The notes: generated by a model not told the origin, from the letters alone. Counted from the first letter of the stretch, positions 46,050 to 55,005 are shown. The stretch: DNA of 64,000 nt from JBBQUN01 sp963698395 (GCA_963698395.1 CAVOQQ010000002.1:62001-126000); one strand, 5' to 3'. Translations and numbers: made by a program.

Positions 46050-46122
46050 GCCCCGTTCGTCTAGCGGCCTAGGACGCCGGCTTCTCATGCCGGTAGCACG
46101 GGTTCAAATCCCGTACGGGGTG
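46050..46122 (+). tRNA. tRNA-Glu (anticodon CTC)
   Basis: The acceptor GCCCCGT pairs with ACGGGGT (G-U at the first pair). The anticodon stem CCGGC/GCCGG holds TTCTCAT, so the anticodon is CTC. The T-arm is CACGGGTTCAAATCCCGT. The discriminator G is followed by CA only, so the full CCA is not encoded. Confidence 0.94.
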
Positions 46123-46130
46123 CAGAAGCA

Positions 46131-46159
46131 AGAAGCCGACCCGCCCGCGGTCGGCTTCT
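46131..46159 (+). terminator. Intrinsic terminator after tRNA-Glu
   Basis: AGAAGCCGACC (46131-46141) and GGTCGGCTTCT (46149-46159) form an 11-bp stem with a 7-base loop, followed by TTTG. It starts 9 bases after the tRNA end. Confidence 0.88.
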
Positions 46160-46168
46160 TTGATCGTT

Positions 46169-46216
46169 CTGGAGGTCGGTGCTTCTGGAGGTCGGTGCTT
46201 CTGGTAGGTCGGTGCT
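46169..46216. repeat. 16-bp tandem repeat after the tRNA terminator
   Basis: CTGGAGGTCGGTGCTT occurs at 46169-46184 and 46185-46200; a third, diverged copy runs 46201-46216. It fills the short gap before the end of the convergent hypothetical gene. Confidence 0.65.
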
Positions 46217-46243
46217 GTCGGTGACCGGTCCGGCCCCGGTCGA

Positions 46244-46647
46244 TCAGGCGGCGATGTAGCAGATGCCTTCGTAGATTCGCCGCTGGAGGCAGTCGACCTC
46301 GATCGTGGCCCAGTCCTCGGGCCACTCGGGCAGGACGGCGAGCACCACGTCTCGAGGGAGATCGACGCCCTCGACCAGCGAACGGTCGTGCTCGTTGGCC
46401 TCGACGGCGAGTTCGAGCCAGGCGCCGTCGATCACGAGCGTGGAGCGGAGCGGTCCCCGTCGCCACGCTGACGAGGGCGATCTGGCGGGGGAGATAGGCA
46501 GCGGATGATCCGGCGATCCGCAGGAAGTCGTCGGCCAGTTGCTCGTCGACCGGCTTCGTTCAGGTCGAGGCGAACCGTGGCCTGGACGACGACGGCGGGG
46601 GCGGCGATCTCGGGACGGGCGGCCTGGTCCTGACGGAAGCTACTCAT
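46244..46647 (-). CDS. Hypothetical protein (frameshifted)
   Basis: Three frames join to about 133 residues: MSSFRQDQAARPEIAAPAVV and QATVRLDLNE, then DEQLADDFLRIAGSSAAYLP with RQIALVSVATGTAPL, then VIDGAWLELAVEANEHDRSL, ending RRIYEGICYIAA. Breaks of one base lie near 46560 and 46445. It is not recognised. The strand order suggests a small alpha/beta protein. Confidence 0.55.
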
Positions 46648-46718
46648 GGGGGCAGCGTCGGAGTCGAAGTCGGCGATATGACGCAGCCAGGAAGATTTCT
46701 CGGGCCGCAGGCGACCCG

Positions 46719-48113
46719 TCAGATCACGACCTCTCGGGCGCTGACGGCGGTCGCGAGTTCGCCCTGCATCCTGGCTTCGTCGTACCGGCGAAAGAGCAGG
46801 CCGGCGACCAGGTAGAGAACCATGCCGGCGAACCCGGACAGGCGGATGCCGAGGTCATCACCGACGTCTCGACCGAAGGCGGCAAGCAGGGCGAACATCA
46901 TGACGCCGATGGTCTGACCGAGCTTCTGCATGAAGGTCCGGGCGGCGAAGAAGGTGGCGGCGGTCGCCTGTCCGGTCGTGACCGCCGCATGTTCGGCGAT
47001 GTCGGACAGGATCCACTGGGGGATGACGCTCAGGATGGCGAACGGGACGGCGAACAGCAGGATCAGCGCCACGGCTTCGAGCCAGTTCGGCAGCGGCGAC
47101 CGGCCGAGGAAGACCACGCCCACGAAGTCGATTGCCGACAGGCACGAAGGCGACAACCACCAGGCGCTTCCCACTGCGCCGCTTGGCCGCACGGTTGACG
47201 ACCGGATACAGGAACATGGCGATCGACCACCATGAGGAGCAGCAGGGGAGCGGTGATGGTCTCGTCGAGTTCGAGCAGCACCGTCACGTAGTAGAGGAGG
47301 CCGGTCTGGATGATCGTGAGCCCGCAGAAGAAGGCGAAGTCGGCGGCAAGGTAGTACCGGAAGAAGTGGTTGCTGATCACCAGACCGCACGGCCTGTCGT
47401 ACCGGAACCGACGAGGGTGCCGACCGTACGAGCGAGGGCTCGTCGATCATGCGGATCGGTGCCCACATGCAGGCCAGTGCCACTCCGACCACGGTGATCA
47501 CCGAACCCTGCCATGCTCGGATCGGGGTGAAACCGAGCCGTTGGTACATCGCCGAGATGAAGGGTGTCAGGGCTGCGACCATGATCCCGACCGCCCAGGC
47601 GACCGACGTCCACGTCGCCAGATCGAGTCGCTCCGAGGGGGTGCGACCGAGATCGGCAACCAGACTGAACGCCGGTGTGACGTAGGCAGTGAGTGCCACG
47701 TAGAGGACCGCCTGGATTCCGAGCAGCCAGGCGATGTTCCAACCGCTCACCTCTCCGACCGGCGGCACGAAGAGCAGAATCGTCGCCAGCGCAGCGGGAA
47801 TCGCCCCGATGCGCATGAACGGGATCCGGCGCCCCAAGCGGTGGTTGGAGCGATCGGAGCCGACGGCGATCAAGGGGTCGGTGATGGCATCGAGCAGTCG
47901 ACCGGCCGCGGCGACCATCACGATGGCATTGAGGACGAAGAAGAAGGTTGCATCGGTGACCAGCGCCGGAAGCCCGGCGGACGCAGGCGGGAGGTAGAAG
48001 TAGACGAGCAGGATGGCGATCAGATTGATGAGCACCGACATGCCGCCGTGGCCGAGGCTCAAGCCGACCACCACACGGCGGGGGTGTGGGGCAAGTTCGC
48101 CTGAGATCGTCAC
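46719..48113 (-). CDS. GPH-family (MFS) sugar:cation symporter (three frame breaks)
   Basis: The protein has about twelve membrane helices and the GPH (MelB-type) signature RLLDAITDPLIAVGSDRSNH, then LGRRIPFMRIGAIPAALAT. GPH carriers move glycosides or related sugars with H+ or Na+. Pieces in three frames cover 47063-47400 (FFRYYLAADFAFFCGLTIIQ, TGLLYYVTVLLELDETITAP, MFLYPVVNRAAKRRSGKRLV). Three one-base insertions near 47390, 47220 and 47150 restore the frame, so total length is normal at about 464. The ends are in one frame. The substrate is unknown. Confidence 0.85.
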   Translation of the reverse strand: MTISGELAPHPRRVVVGLSLGHGGMSVLINLIAILLVYFYLPPASAGLPALVTDATFFFVLNAIVMVAAAGRLLDAITDPLIAVGSDRSNHRLGRRIPFMRIGAIPAALATILLFVPPVGEVSGWNIAWLLGIQAVLYVALTAYVTPAFSLVADLGRTPSERLDLATWTSVAWAVGIMVAALTPFISAMYQRLGFTPIRAWQGSVITVVGVALACMWAPIRMIDEPSLVRSAPSSVPVRQAVRSGDQQPLLPVLPCRRLRLLLRAHDHPDRPPLLRDGAARTRRDHHRSPAAPHGGRSPCSCIRSSTVRPSGAVGSAWWLSPSCLSAIDFVGVVFLGRSPLPNWLEAVALILLFAVPFAILSVIPQWILSDIAEHAAVTTGQATAATFFAARTFMQKLGQTIGVMMFALLAAFGRDVGDDLGIRLSGFAGMVLYLVAGLLFRRYDEARMQGELATAVSAREVVI

Positions 48114-48151
48114 GGTCGTGAACGGTAACGAGGCACCGATAGGTTGCCGTC

Positions 48152-48502
48152 GTGGTGTCGCGGACTGTTCGACTGATCATTGGCGTGGTGCTGTCGGGCA
48201 TCGTGGTGTCGAGTTGCACGAGTGAAGACGCCACGATCGTCGACCTCGACGCGGTGACCACGACGACTGTCTCGGGTGACTCGACCGAGTCATCGATGAC
48301 CATGGCACCGTTCACCGACGAGGTCGATCCCGACGACCCCAACGCCGAGGCCCGTCAGCAGGTGATCGACGCCGCCCGCCAGCAGTGTCTCGACGACCCA
48401 GAACTCGACGAAGGCGTTGTTCGCCTGGTGATCGCCGAAACCGGCGAGCTGGCCAACGAATACCGAGTCGACTGCGCCGAGGTCCGAGCCGAAGAAGGTT
48501 GA
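48152..48502 (+). CDS. Small secreted lipoprotein
   Basis: The 116-residue protein has a signal peptide with basic start (VSRTVRLIIGVVLSGIVVSS) and a lipobox ending VVSSC at about residue 22. The mature part is acidic and has two Cys (RQQCLDDPELDEG, RVDCAEVRAEEG) that may form a disulfide. No family is recognised. A GTG start is used; it is divergent from the GPH transporter. Confidence 0.65.
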   Translation: MVSRTVRLIIGVVLSGIVVSSCTSEDATIVDLDAVTTTTVSGDSTESSMTMAPFTDEVDPDDPNAEARQQVIDAARQQCLDDPELDEGVVRLVIAETGELANEYRVDCAEVRAEEG

Positions 48503-48536
48503 CGTCCGAGCCGGAGCCCTGGCTTCGGTGAGTCGT

Positions 48537-49949
48537 TCAGTCGGTGTCACGCCGGCGACCCGGCTGGTCCGGAAGCCAGAAGCGTCGGCGATCGGCGATG
48601 TCGCTCAGGGTGTCATCGGCGTTGGCCTCGCTGTCGAGTGGGCCGAGCTTGGAGCGATCGATCCGCTGCGAACCGTAGATACCTCGATTCGAGCTGAAGA
48701 GATAGGAGGTCACACAGCCGATGGCCAACGGCACGATGATGCCGCCGCCGAAGAGTTCGACCCCCATGATCGTGCAGGCGATCGGGGTGTTCGTCGCTCC
48801 GGCGAACACCGATACGAACCCCACGGCAGCGAAGACCCCGACCGGAGCATCGAACAGGTGGCCGATGGTGGCCCCGAGTGTCGCCCCGATCACGAACAGC
48901 GGCGTCACCTCGCCCCCCTGGAAACCCGAGCCGAGCGTGACGGCGGTGAAGAGCACCTTCCACGCGAAGGCGAAGGCGGCGACGCCGGCCACGCCGGTCA
49001 ACGGATCGGCCGTCACCGCATCGACGATGAGCGGCACCGACAAGCCGAGATAGTCCCTCGTGCCGGCGACGAACGTGAGGCCGATGACGATGAGGCCACC
49101 CAGGAACGGGCGGAGCGGTGGCCAGATGACGAAGCGGGCCATGAGGTGTTTGCAGCCGTGGGTGAGCTCGATGAACGCGATGGCCACCAGGCCGAAGGCG
49201 ATGCCGGCGGCGAGGAGCTGGATGGCCAACAGGAACGTCAGGTCGATGCCGTCGAACATGGGTACCGGTGTGTGCTCGACCCCGAGGAGATCGACCACCC
49301 GGTCGCCGACGATCGACGCCACCAGCGCCGGAACGATCGCATCGTGACGAATCCGACCGAGCGATTGGACCTCGAGACCGAAGACGAAACCGGCGACGGG
49401 GACGCCGAAGACGGCGCCGAAACCGCCAGAGATCGCGGCGATCAGCATGATGCGGCGATCGGCACCGCTGAGTTTCGCCAGCCGTCCGATGACAGCGTCG
49501 CTGAGACTGCCCGACATCTGGATGGCGGTGCCCTCTCGCCCGGCCGAGCCCCCGAAGAGGTGGGTGACGACGGTGCTGACCAGCACCATCGGTGCCATGC
49601 GACGAGGAACCCAGGCGGTCGGCTGATGGATCTCCTCGAGCAACAAGTTGTTGCCCCGGGCCGCGCTGTCGGCGTAGGCGTGATAGCTGTAGCCGACGGC
49701 CAGGCCGGCGAGCGGCAGGAGGTAGAGCAGCCAGCCGTTGTCGATGCGGGTGTCGGTCGCCCACTCGAGCATCGTGAGGAAGGCAGCCGATGATCCGCCG
49801 GCAAGGAGACCGACCGCCGTGCCGAGCACGATCCAGAGCACGAGGTGTCGCACCAGTTGCCATTGCTCGGCCAGGTCGAACCTGATCAGTGCCTGCACCG
49901 AGCCGTAGAGGTCCGACCCGAGACGACGATCGTTTGGTGTTCTCGTCAT
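48537..49949 (-). CDS. CLC-family anion channel/antiporter, CLC-F-like
   Basis: The 470-residue membrane protein has the CLC repeats, including GSAGREGTAIQMSGSLSD (with the gating Glu in GREGT) and GGEVTPLFVIGATLGA. The usual GSGIP of chloride CLCs is replaced by ARGNNLLLEEIH. This, together with GREGT in place of GREGP, is the pattern of the CLC-F clade, which exports fluoride in exchange for protons; I hold that assignment as likely, not certain. No fluoride riboswitch was seen in the 105 bp before the start. It is divergent from an alpha/beta hydrolase gene. Confidence 0.82.
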   Translation of the reverse strand: MTRTPNDRRLGSDLYGSVQALIRFDLAEQWQLVRHLVLWIVLGTAVGLLAGGSSAAFLTMLEWATDTRIDNGWLLYLLPLAGLAVGYSYHAYADSAARGNNLLLEEIHQPTAWVPRRMAPMVLVSTVVTHLFGGSAGREGTAIQMSGSLSDAVIGRLAKLSGADRRIMLIAAISGGFGAVFGVPVAGFVFGLEVQSLGRIRHDAIVPALVASIVGDRVVDLLGVEHTPVPMFDGIDLTFLLAIQLLAAGIAFGLVAIAFIELTHGCKHLMARFVIWPPLRPFLGGLIVIGLTFVAGTRDYLGLSVPLIVDAVTADPLTGVAGVAAFAFAWKVLFTAVTLGSGFQGGEVTPLFVIGATLGATIGHLFDAPVGVFAAVGFVSVFAGATNTPIACTIMGVELFGGGIIVPLAIGCVTSYLFSSNRGIYGSQRIDRSKLGPLDSEANADDTLSDIADRRRFWLPDQPGRRRDTD

Positions 49950-49999
49950 TTCGGGCGTCCAGGGGTCGTTCGATGTCGAGGGCCGGAGCCCGGGGAGTG

Positions 50000-50017
50000 C
50001 CTGGGGACTTCCCCAGG
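50000..50017. promoter_or_regulatory. Palindrome CCTGGGGA-ct-TCCCCAGG upstream of the hydrolase gene
   Basis: An 8-bp perfect inverted repeat lies 37 bp before the hydrolase GTG and 50 bp before the CLC start, in the divergent gap. Its core GGGGACTTCCCC is the same 12-mer as in block 2 of the motif upstream of the second iniB-type gene, but the CTAG block is missing. Confidence 0.45.
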
Positions 50018-50054
50018 TCCGGGCCGTTGTATCACAGCCGGTACGCTCGACTCC

Positions 50055-50904
50055 GTGACCTCTGAGCCTGTTCTGTCATCTCTGCCACGCTCGACCTCAT
50101 CGCTCGAAGCCGGGCGAGACGGCATCACGCGGCTCGAACGGCATTGGGAGGCGCCCGATGCCCGGGCCGCGATCGTCTTGGTACACGGCATCGGCGAGCA
50201 CAGCGGTCGCTACGAGCACGTGGGCGCGCACCTGGCGGCGCACGGTTTCGATGTGTTGGGCTTCGACAATCGAGGATTCGGCCAGTCCGGGGGCAAACGT
50301 GGTCACATCGATTCCTTCGACCAATTCCTCGACGACATCGAGGATCTGCTGGCCATGCAGCGCTCGTTGGGTTTGCCCACGGTGCTCATGGGGCACTCGC
50401 TCGGCGGTCTGATGGCCACCGCCTACCTGGTGTCTGACCGTCCCCAGCCTGATTTCGCCGTGCTCAGCGCCCCCGCACTCGAGGCCATCGTGCCGGCGTG
50501 GCAGCGCAGGCTCGCCCCCGTGCTCGCCAAGTTTGCGCCGAAGGTCTTCATCAAGTCGAAGATCGAGCCCGAACTCCTGAGCTCGAGATGTCGCCGTTCA
50601 GCAGGCCTACCTCGACGACCCTCTCGTCTTCGGAGGGGCAACCGCCGGACTCGGCAACGAGATCTTTGCCACCATGGCGGCGACCTCGGATTCGCTCGGC
50701 AACATCTCGATATCGGTGTACGTCCTCCACGGCGAAGACGATCACCTCGTTCCGCTGACGGCGTCAGACGGCCTGGCCGGACTCGGCAACGTCGAGCGGC
50801 GGATCTGGCCGGGACTGCGTCATGAGTGCATGAACGAACCCGAGCAAGAGCAGGTGCTCGCCGAACTCAGCGCCTGGATCGAGGATCAGCTTGCCACTTC
50901 ATAG
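50055..50904 (+). CDS. Alpha/beta hydrolase, monoacylglycerol lipase-like (frameshifted)
   Basis: The protein of about 282 residues has the oxyanion motif AAIVLVHGIGEHSGRYEHVG, FGFDNRGFGQSGGKRGH-type strand, and the nucleophile in LMGHSLGGLMATAYL. Near 50585 one extra base breaks the frame; the rest reads QQAYLDDPLVFGGATAG, the acid in HGEDDHLVPLTASDGL and His in GLRHECMNEPEQEQ. The pattern fits the serine aminopeptidase S33/monoacylglycerol lipase group. A GTG start at 50055 is used. Its end overlaps the convergent copZ gene by 19 bp. Confidence 0.85.
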
Positions 50905-51077
50905 CCTGCTTCGTCGATCGCGGCTCGAATCGCGGCGTCGTCACCGCCTTCGACCGTGACGGTCTTGGAATCGACGTCGACGATCACCGAATCGACGCCG
51001 CTCACGGTTGCCACCTCGCTTTCGATGGCGTTCTTGCAGTGGTCGCACGAGATGTCGGGAACGTGATAGGTGGCCAT
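50886..51077 (-). CDS. copZ: CopZ-like copper chaperone
   Basis: This 63-residue heavy-metal-associated domain protein has the metal motif ISCDHCKNAIESEVATVSGV, with Cys in the CxxC arrangement. It delivers Cu(I) to the adjacent CopA. It is the last gene of a csoR-copA-copZ operon, 56 bp after copA. Confidence 0.92.
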   Translation of the reverse strand: MATYHVPDISCDHCKNAIESEVATVSGVDSVIVDVDSKTVTVEGGDDAAIRAAIDEAGYEVAS

Positions 51078-51133
51078 GGGGTACTTCCTTCGGCGTGAGG
51101 AGGATGGTGTGGTCTGGTGGTGTTGCGGGACGC

Positions 51134-53389
51134 TCAGCGTGTCGTGCGAACGGATTGGAACCGCCGCAGACGGAGCGAGTTGGTGACGACGAACAGCGAT
51201 GACATGGCCATGGCTCCCGCCGCAATGGCTGGACCGAGGCGACCGCTCACCGCCAACGGCACGGCGGCGACGTTGTAGGCGAAGGCCCAGAAGAGGTTGC
51301 CCTTGATCGTGGCGAAGGTTCGCCGAGAGAGACGAATGGCGTCGACGGCGGCGAGGAGGTCGCCCGAGACGAGGGTGAGGTCGGCCGCCTCTCGGGCAAC
51401 GGCGGTGCCCGTCCCCATGGCGATACCGAGATGGGCACGAGCGAGGGCCGGTGCATCGTTGATGCCGTCGCCGACCATGGCGACGCGCTTGCCCTGCTGC
51501 TGGAGTTCGGCGATCGCTGCGTCTTTCCCCTCGGGCAGGACCCCGGCGATGACGTCGTCGATGCCGACGGCGCCGGCAACGGCCCTGGCGGTCTGTTCGT
51601 TGTCGCCGGTGAGCAGGACGGTCGAGAGACCGAGTCGGTTCAGGTGAGCGACCGCAGCGGCACTCGACGGCTTCACGGCGTCGGCAACGACGAGGGCACC
51701 GACGGCGCTCGAGGTGCCGCCGGCAGAGACGACGACCACGGTGTTGCCCGCTGACTCGGCCTCGGAGATGACCGAGGCCATTGCGTCGCTGGTGACCGTG
51801 ACGTCGGCCGGCCGGCCGATACGAAAGGCCACGCCTTCGACGGTGCCGGCAACGCCTCGGCCTGCAAGCTCGGCGAAATCGGTGACCGCCAGAGCCGGCC
51901 GATCGGCGTCATCGTGCAAACCCACACCCTGCAGACCTGCGGCGATCGCCCGGGCGATCGGATGGTCCGAGCGTGACTCGAGCGACGCCACCGCCGCACG
52001 CAAGGTCGTCAGCGGCAGACCGGTGATCTCGACGGCATCATCGGCCCAGTGCTGGGTCAGCAGGGTCATCGACCCTTCGGTGATCGTGCCGGTCTTGTCG
52101 AGTACCACGGTGTCGATGTCGTTCGCTGCTTCGAGGACATCGCCTCCTCGAATCAGGACACCGAGCTGAGCGCCTCGGCCGGTGCCGACCATGATCGCCA
52201 TCGGTGTCGCCAGGCCGAGCGCGCACGGGCAGGCGATGACGAGAACGGCCACGGTGGGGACGATCGCCTCGGCTGGGCTGTGACCGGTGGCGAGCCAGCC
52301 GACGAAGGTGCCGACGGCGATCAGAAGAATGATCGGAACGAACACACCGGCAACTCGGTCGGCCAGACGTTGGATCGGAGCCTGAGAGCCCTGTGCTCGG
52401 GCCACCAGCCTCCCGATCTGTGCCAGCGTGGTGTCGGCTCCGACCCGTGTGGCTTCCACCACGATGTACCCCGAGGTGTTGACCGTCGCTCCTGCGACTG
52501 GTCGGCCCTCGCCGACGGTGACCGGCACCGGCTCGCCGGTGAGCATGGACGTGTCGATGGCCGCTTCGCCCTCGACCACCACACCATCGGTGGCGACCCG
52601 GCCACCGGTCCGGACGACGAAACGCTGTCCGACCACGAGTTCGGCACTCGGAATGGTCGAGCCATCGACCAGCTCGGCGGTTGGGGTCCCCAGGTCGGCC
52701 AACGCCTCGATGGCGCTGCGGGCCCGACCCTTGGCTCGTGCTTCCATCCATTTGCCGACCGTGATCAGCGCCACGATGACCGCCGCCGTGCCGAAGTGGA
52801 CGTGTTCGTGCAGGCCGAAGACGAGCACGGCGAACGACCAGATCCAGGCGGTGCCGCTGCCCAGCGACACCAGGGCGTCCATTCCCACCGTCCCGCTGCG
52901 GGCACCGGCCACCGCCTTGCGGTGGTAGGGCCAGCCGATCCACCACACGACCGGTCCCGACAGCGCCGCCATCAACCACTGCATGGCAGCGGAATGGTCG
53001 GCGATCGCCATGTGGAGGCCCATGGCCGGGATGGCAAGGGCGAGCCCGATCAACGATCGAATCTTCAGCGCTCGCTCTTCACCCTCGAAGTCGATGACCT
53101 CGGGAACGTGGTAGCCGAGCTTCTCGATGCGGGCGGTGAAGGTGGCGACGTCGGTGGTGGTGGGGTCGAAACGGACGGTGGCCTTCGACGAGGCCAGGTT
53201 CACCTCGGCCTCGTCGACGCCATCGAGCTTGTTCAGGGCACGGGAGATCCGAGAGGCGCACGCGGCGCAGGTCATACCTTCCACGGGGAGCTCGATGTAG
53301 CCGGGGATCGGCTTCGGTCGGCGGAGCGTGGCCGAGGACGACCGTGGCCCTGATGGTGCTGGTGCGTCTGGTGCTGATGCGTCGGCCAT
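51134..53389 (-). CDS. copA: Copper-translocating P1B-type ATPase
   Basis: CopA pumps Cu(I) out of the cell. The 751-residue protein has one N-terminal metal-binding domain with GMTCAACASRI (C41, C44), the membrane copper site CPC (C387, C389 in VIACPCALGLATP), the phosphorylated D431 in DKTGTITEG, LTGEPVPV and GDGINDAPALARA. Eight helices are expected. It starts 1 bp after the csoR stop. It has the typical Cu+ rather than Zn/Cd form. Confidence 0.96.
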   Translation of the reverse strand: MADASAPDAPAPSGPRSSSATLRRPKPIPGYIELPVEGMTCAACASRISRALNKLDGVDEAEVNLASSKATVRFDPTTTDVATFTARIEKLGYHVPEVIDFEGEERALKIRSLIGLALAIPAMGLHMAIADHSAAMQWLMAALSGPVVWWIGWPYHRKAVAGARSGTVGMDALVSLGSGTAWIWSFAVLVFGLHEHVHFGTAAVIVALITVGKWMEARAKGRARSAIEALADLGTPTAELVDGSTIPSAELVVGQRFVVRTGGRVATDGVVVEGEAAIDTSMLTGEPVPVTVGEGRPVAGATVNTSGYIVVEATRVGADTTLAQIGRLVARAQGSQAPIQRLADRVAGVFVPIILLIAVGTFVGWLATGHSPAEAIVPTVAVLVIACPCALGLATPMAIMVGTGRGAQLGVLIRGGDVLEAANDIDTVVLDKTGTITEGSMTLLTQHWADDAVEITGLPLTTLRAAVASLESRSDHPIARAIAAGLQGVGLHDDADRPALAVTDFAELAGRGVAGTVEGVAFRIGRPADVTVTSDAMASVISEAESAGNTVVVVSAGGTSSAVGALVVADAVKPSSAAAVAHLNRLGLSTVLLTGDNEQTARAVAGAVGIDDVIAGVLPEGKDAAIAELQQQGKRVAMVGDGINDAPALARAHLGIAMGTGTAVAREAADLTLVSGDLLAAVDAIRLSRRTFATIKGNLFWAFAYNVAAVPLAVSGRLGPAIAAGAMAMSSLFVVTNSLRLRRFQSVRTTR

Positions 53390-53390
53390 G

Positions 53391-53699
53391 TCAGCTCCTC
53401 AGCAAGCGGGCGATGGCGGCCATCGCTTCGTCGAGTTTGGCCTCGCCGTGATCGTCGGACTCGGTGATCGATGCTCGCACACAGTGTCGAAGGTGTTCGT
53501 CGAGCAGGTTGAGCCCGAGGCTCTGGAGCGACTTGGTCACCGACGCCAGCTGCGTGAGTACGTCGATGCAGTAGGTGTCTTCGTCGATCATGCGCTGCAG
53601 GCCGCGAACCTGCCCCTCGATCCGGCGGAGGTGCGTGAGCTGCTTCGCCTTGGTGTCGGCGTAGCCCGGTGGTGTGTGGACCTCAGTCTCGATACCCAT
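53391..53699 (-). CDS. csoR: CsoR-family copper-sensing repressor
   Basis: The 102-residue all-helical repressor has the Cu(I) ligands C44 (DTYCIDVL), H69 (LLDEHL) and C73 (RHCVRAS). It starts MGIETEVHTPPGYADTKAKQ. It releases its operator when copper binds, turning on copA and copZ. Its start codon lies inside a palindrome that is very likely its own operator. Confidence 0.95.
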   Translation of the reverse strand: MGIETEVHTPPGYADTKAKQLTHLRRIEGQVRGLQRMIDEDTYCIDVLTQLASVTKSLQSLGLNLLDEHLRHCVRASITESDDHGEAKLDEAMAAIARLLRS

Positions 53700-53715
53700 A
53701 GGGGGGAAGGGTATC
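53691..53715. promoter_or_regulatory. CsoR-type operator GATACCC-N11-GGGTATC
   Basis: The perfect 7-bp arms GATACCC (53691-53697) and GGGTATC (53709-53715) with a G-rich spacer match the TACCC...GGGTA character of CsoR boxes. The csoR ATG (53699-53697 on the minus strand) lies inside it, so the promoter lies just upstream and the transcript is leaderless or nearly so. Confidence 0.75.
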
Positions 53716-53775
53716 AGTGAGTGGGCCGACCGGAACCATCGAGCGACGGTCGTCGGTCATGCGGCGGCGGAGGGA

Positions 53776-55005
53776 TCAGGTCGACGACGGCGGCGCATCG
53801 TCGTCGATGTAGCCGACGCCGGGCTCCCAACGCGGGGCTCGGCCGAAGGGCTGCGACGGTGTTCCGGCCTCGGGTGCCGACGCCGAGGGCTGTGGCATCG
53901 CCGTCGTGGGGTCGGGCGCGTACGGGGATCTGACGCCCGGTCGAGGGTTGGCCGGAGGCTGGGTGTAGGAGGGCTGCACTACCCGTTGCTGAGCGGCGTA
54001 CTGCCGCTCGGCCAGTTCCCGATTGGCTCGTTGCTGTGCCTCGTAGGCCTGACGTTGCTGTTCGGCCCGCTGCGCTGCTGCCGGGTCGTGTTGGGGGGCT
54101 CGGCGCACGTTGGACTGGGTCGAGCCGACGCCGCGACGCACAGCCCCGGGCGCCTGCTGGCGTTGGACCGGAGCGTCGTTTGCCGGTTGGAGGATTCGAG
54201 CGCCGGCGGTGGCCGACCCCGCAGCCCAGAAGAACGAGGCGGCGAGGCAGGCGGCGCCGAACCCGGCCATTGCCACGCCCGGGCGGATCATCGCGCCGAA
54301 GAACACATCGACGAAGGCCGAGATGATCGCAGTCGACGACGGGGCCAGTTTCTCGGCCAGGAAAGGGATCCCGAAGCCGACGACGATCCAGAACAGTGCG
54401 GTCCCGAACGCCCAGAACGAGACTCTTCGGAGGACCGCCGGCCGGTTTCTGGCGACCGCAAAGGCCGTGGCGGCACCGACGATCGCAACGAAGGCGAGGA
54501 TGGTGGTCGCCTGCTCGACGAACGAACGAATGCGACCGAGAATGCTCAACCCACCGACGGGAAGCTCGACCTCGAGCACCGGGGTGGCGGGGAGGACGGC
54601 ATCGAGTTCGGGGCGGAGTTCGACCAGCGCCGCGCGGCTGGCAGAGCCGAGTGCGGCGGCATCGACCGTCACGGGCTCGGCGTTGCCTTCCAAGGCGGAC
54701 CGGTGCACGTCGACGATGCCGCGTTGCACCAGATTCTCGACGTCGGGGTTGTCGAGCGCAGCGGCCGCTGCGGCTTCGAGGAGTTGGCGCGGTACCGCAG
54801 CATCGCCGGGAACGGCGGACTCCATGGACGTGGCCAACCGGCTGATGAGCGCGGCCCGCAAGACCTCGTTGTCGAGAACCTGCTCGGCCAGTCGCTCCGA
54901 GCGGTTGGGGTCGAGCACGGTGTGTGTGAGGACGTACCCCGACCACGCCACGCTGGCAACGACCAATGACAGGCCGAGTATGAGTGCTGCTAGTCCTCTT
55001 CGCAC
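53776..55005 (-). CDS. Membrane protein of unknown function with Pro/Gln-rich C-terminus
   Basis: This 409-residue protein has an N-terminal helix (GLAALILGLSLVVASVAWSGY), an extracytoplasmic part of about 130 residues, and then three to four helices (FVEQATTILAFVAIVGAATA, VSFWAFGTALFWIVVGFGIP, GVAMAGFGAACLAASFFWAA). A low-complexity tail rich in Gln/Ala/Pro (QHDPAAAQRAEQQRQAYEAQ) completes it. I do not recognise the family. It is convergent with csoR at the far end only in position; both are on the minus strand, 76 bp apart. Confidence 0.72.
   Translation of the reverse strand: MRRGLAALILGLSLVVASVAWSGYVLTHTVLDPNRSERLAEQVLDNEVLRAALISRLATSMESAVPGDAAVPRQLLEAAAAAALDNPDVENLVQRGIVDVHRSALEGNAEPVTVDAAALGSASRAALVELRPELDAVLPATPVLEVELPVGGLSILGRIRSFVEQATTILAFVAIVGAATAFAVARNRPAVLRRVSFWAFGTALFWIVVGFGIPFLAEKLAPSSTAIISAFVDVFFGAMIRPGVAMAGFGAACLAASFFWAAGSATAGARILQPANDAPVQRQQAPGAVRRGVGSTQSNVRRAPQHDPAAAQRAEQQRQAYEAQQRANRELAERQYAAQQRVVQPSYTQPPANPRPGVRSPYAPDPTTAMPQPSASAPEAGTPSQPFGRAPRWEPGVGYIDDDAPPSST

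Noticed and set aside
49950..50054. Fluoride riboswitch before the CLC gene
   Set aside because: The conserved core sequence is not seen; only GC-rich palindromes are present.
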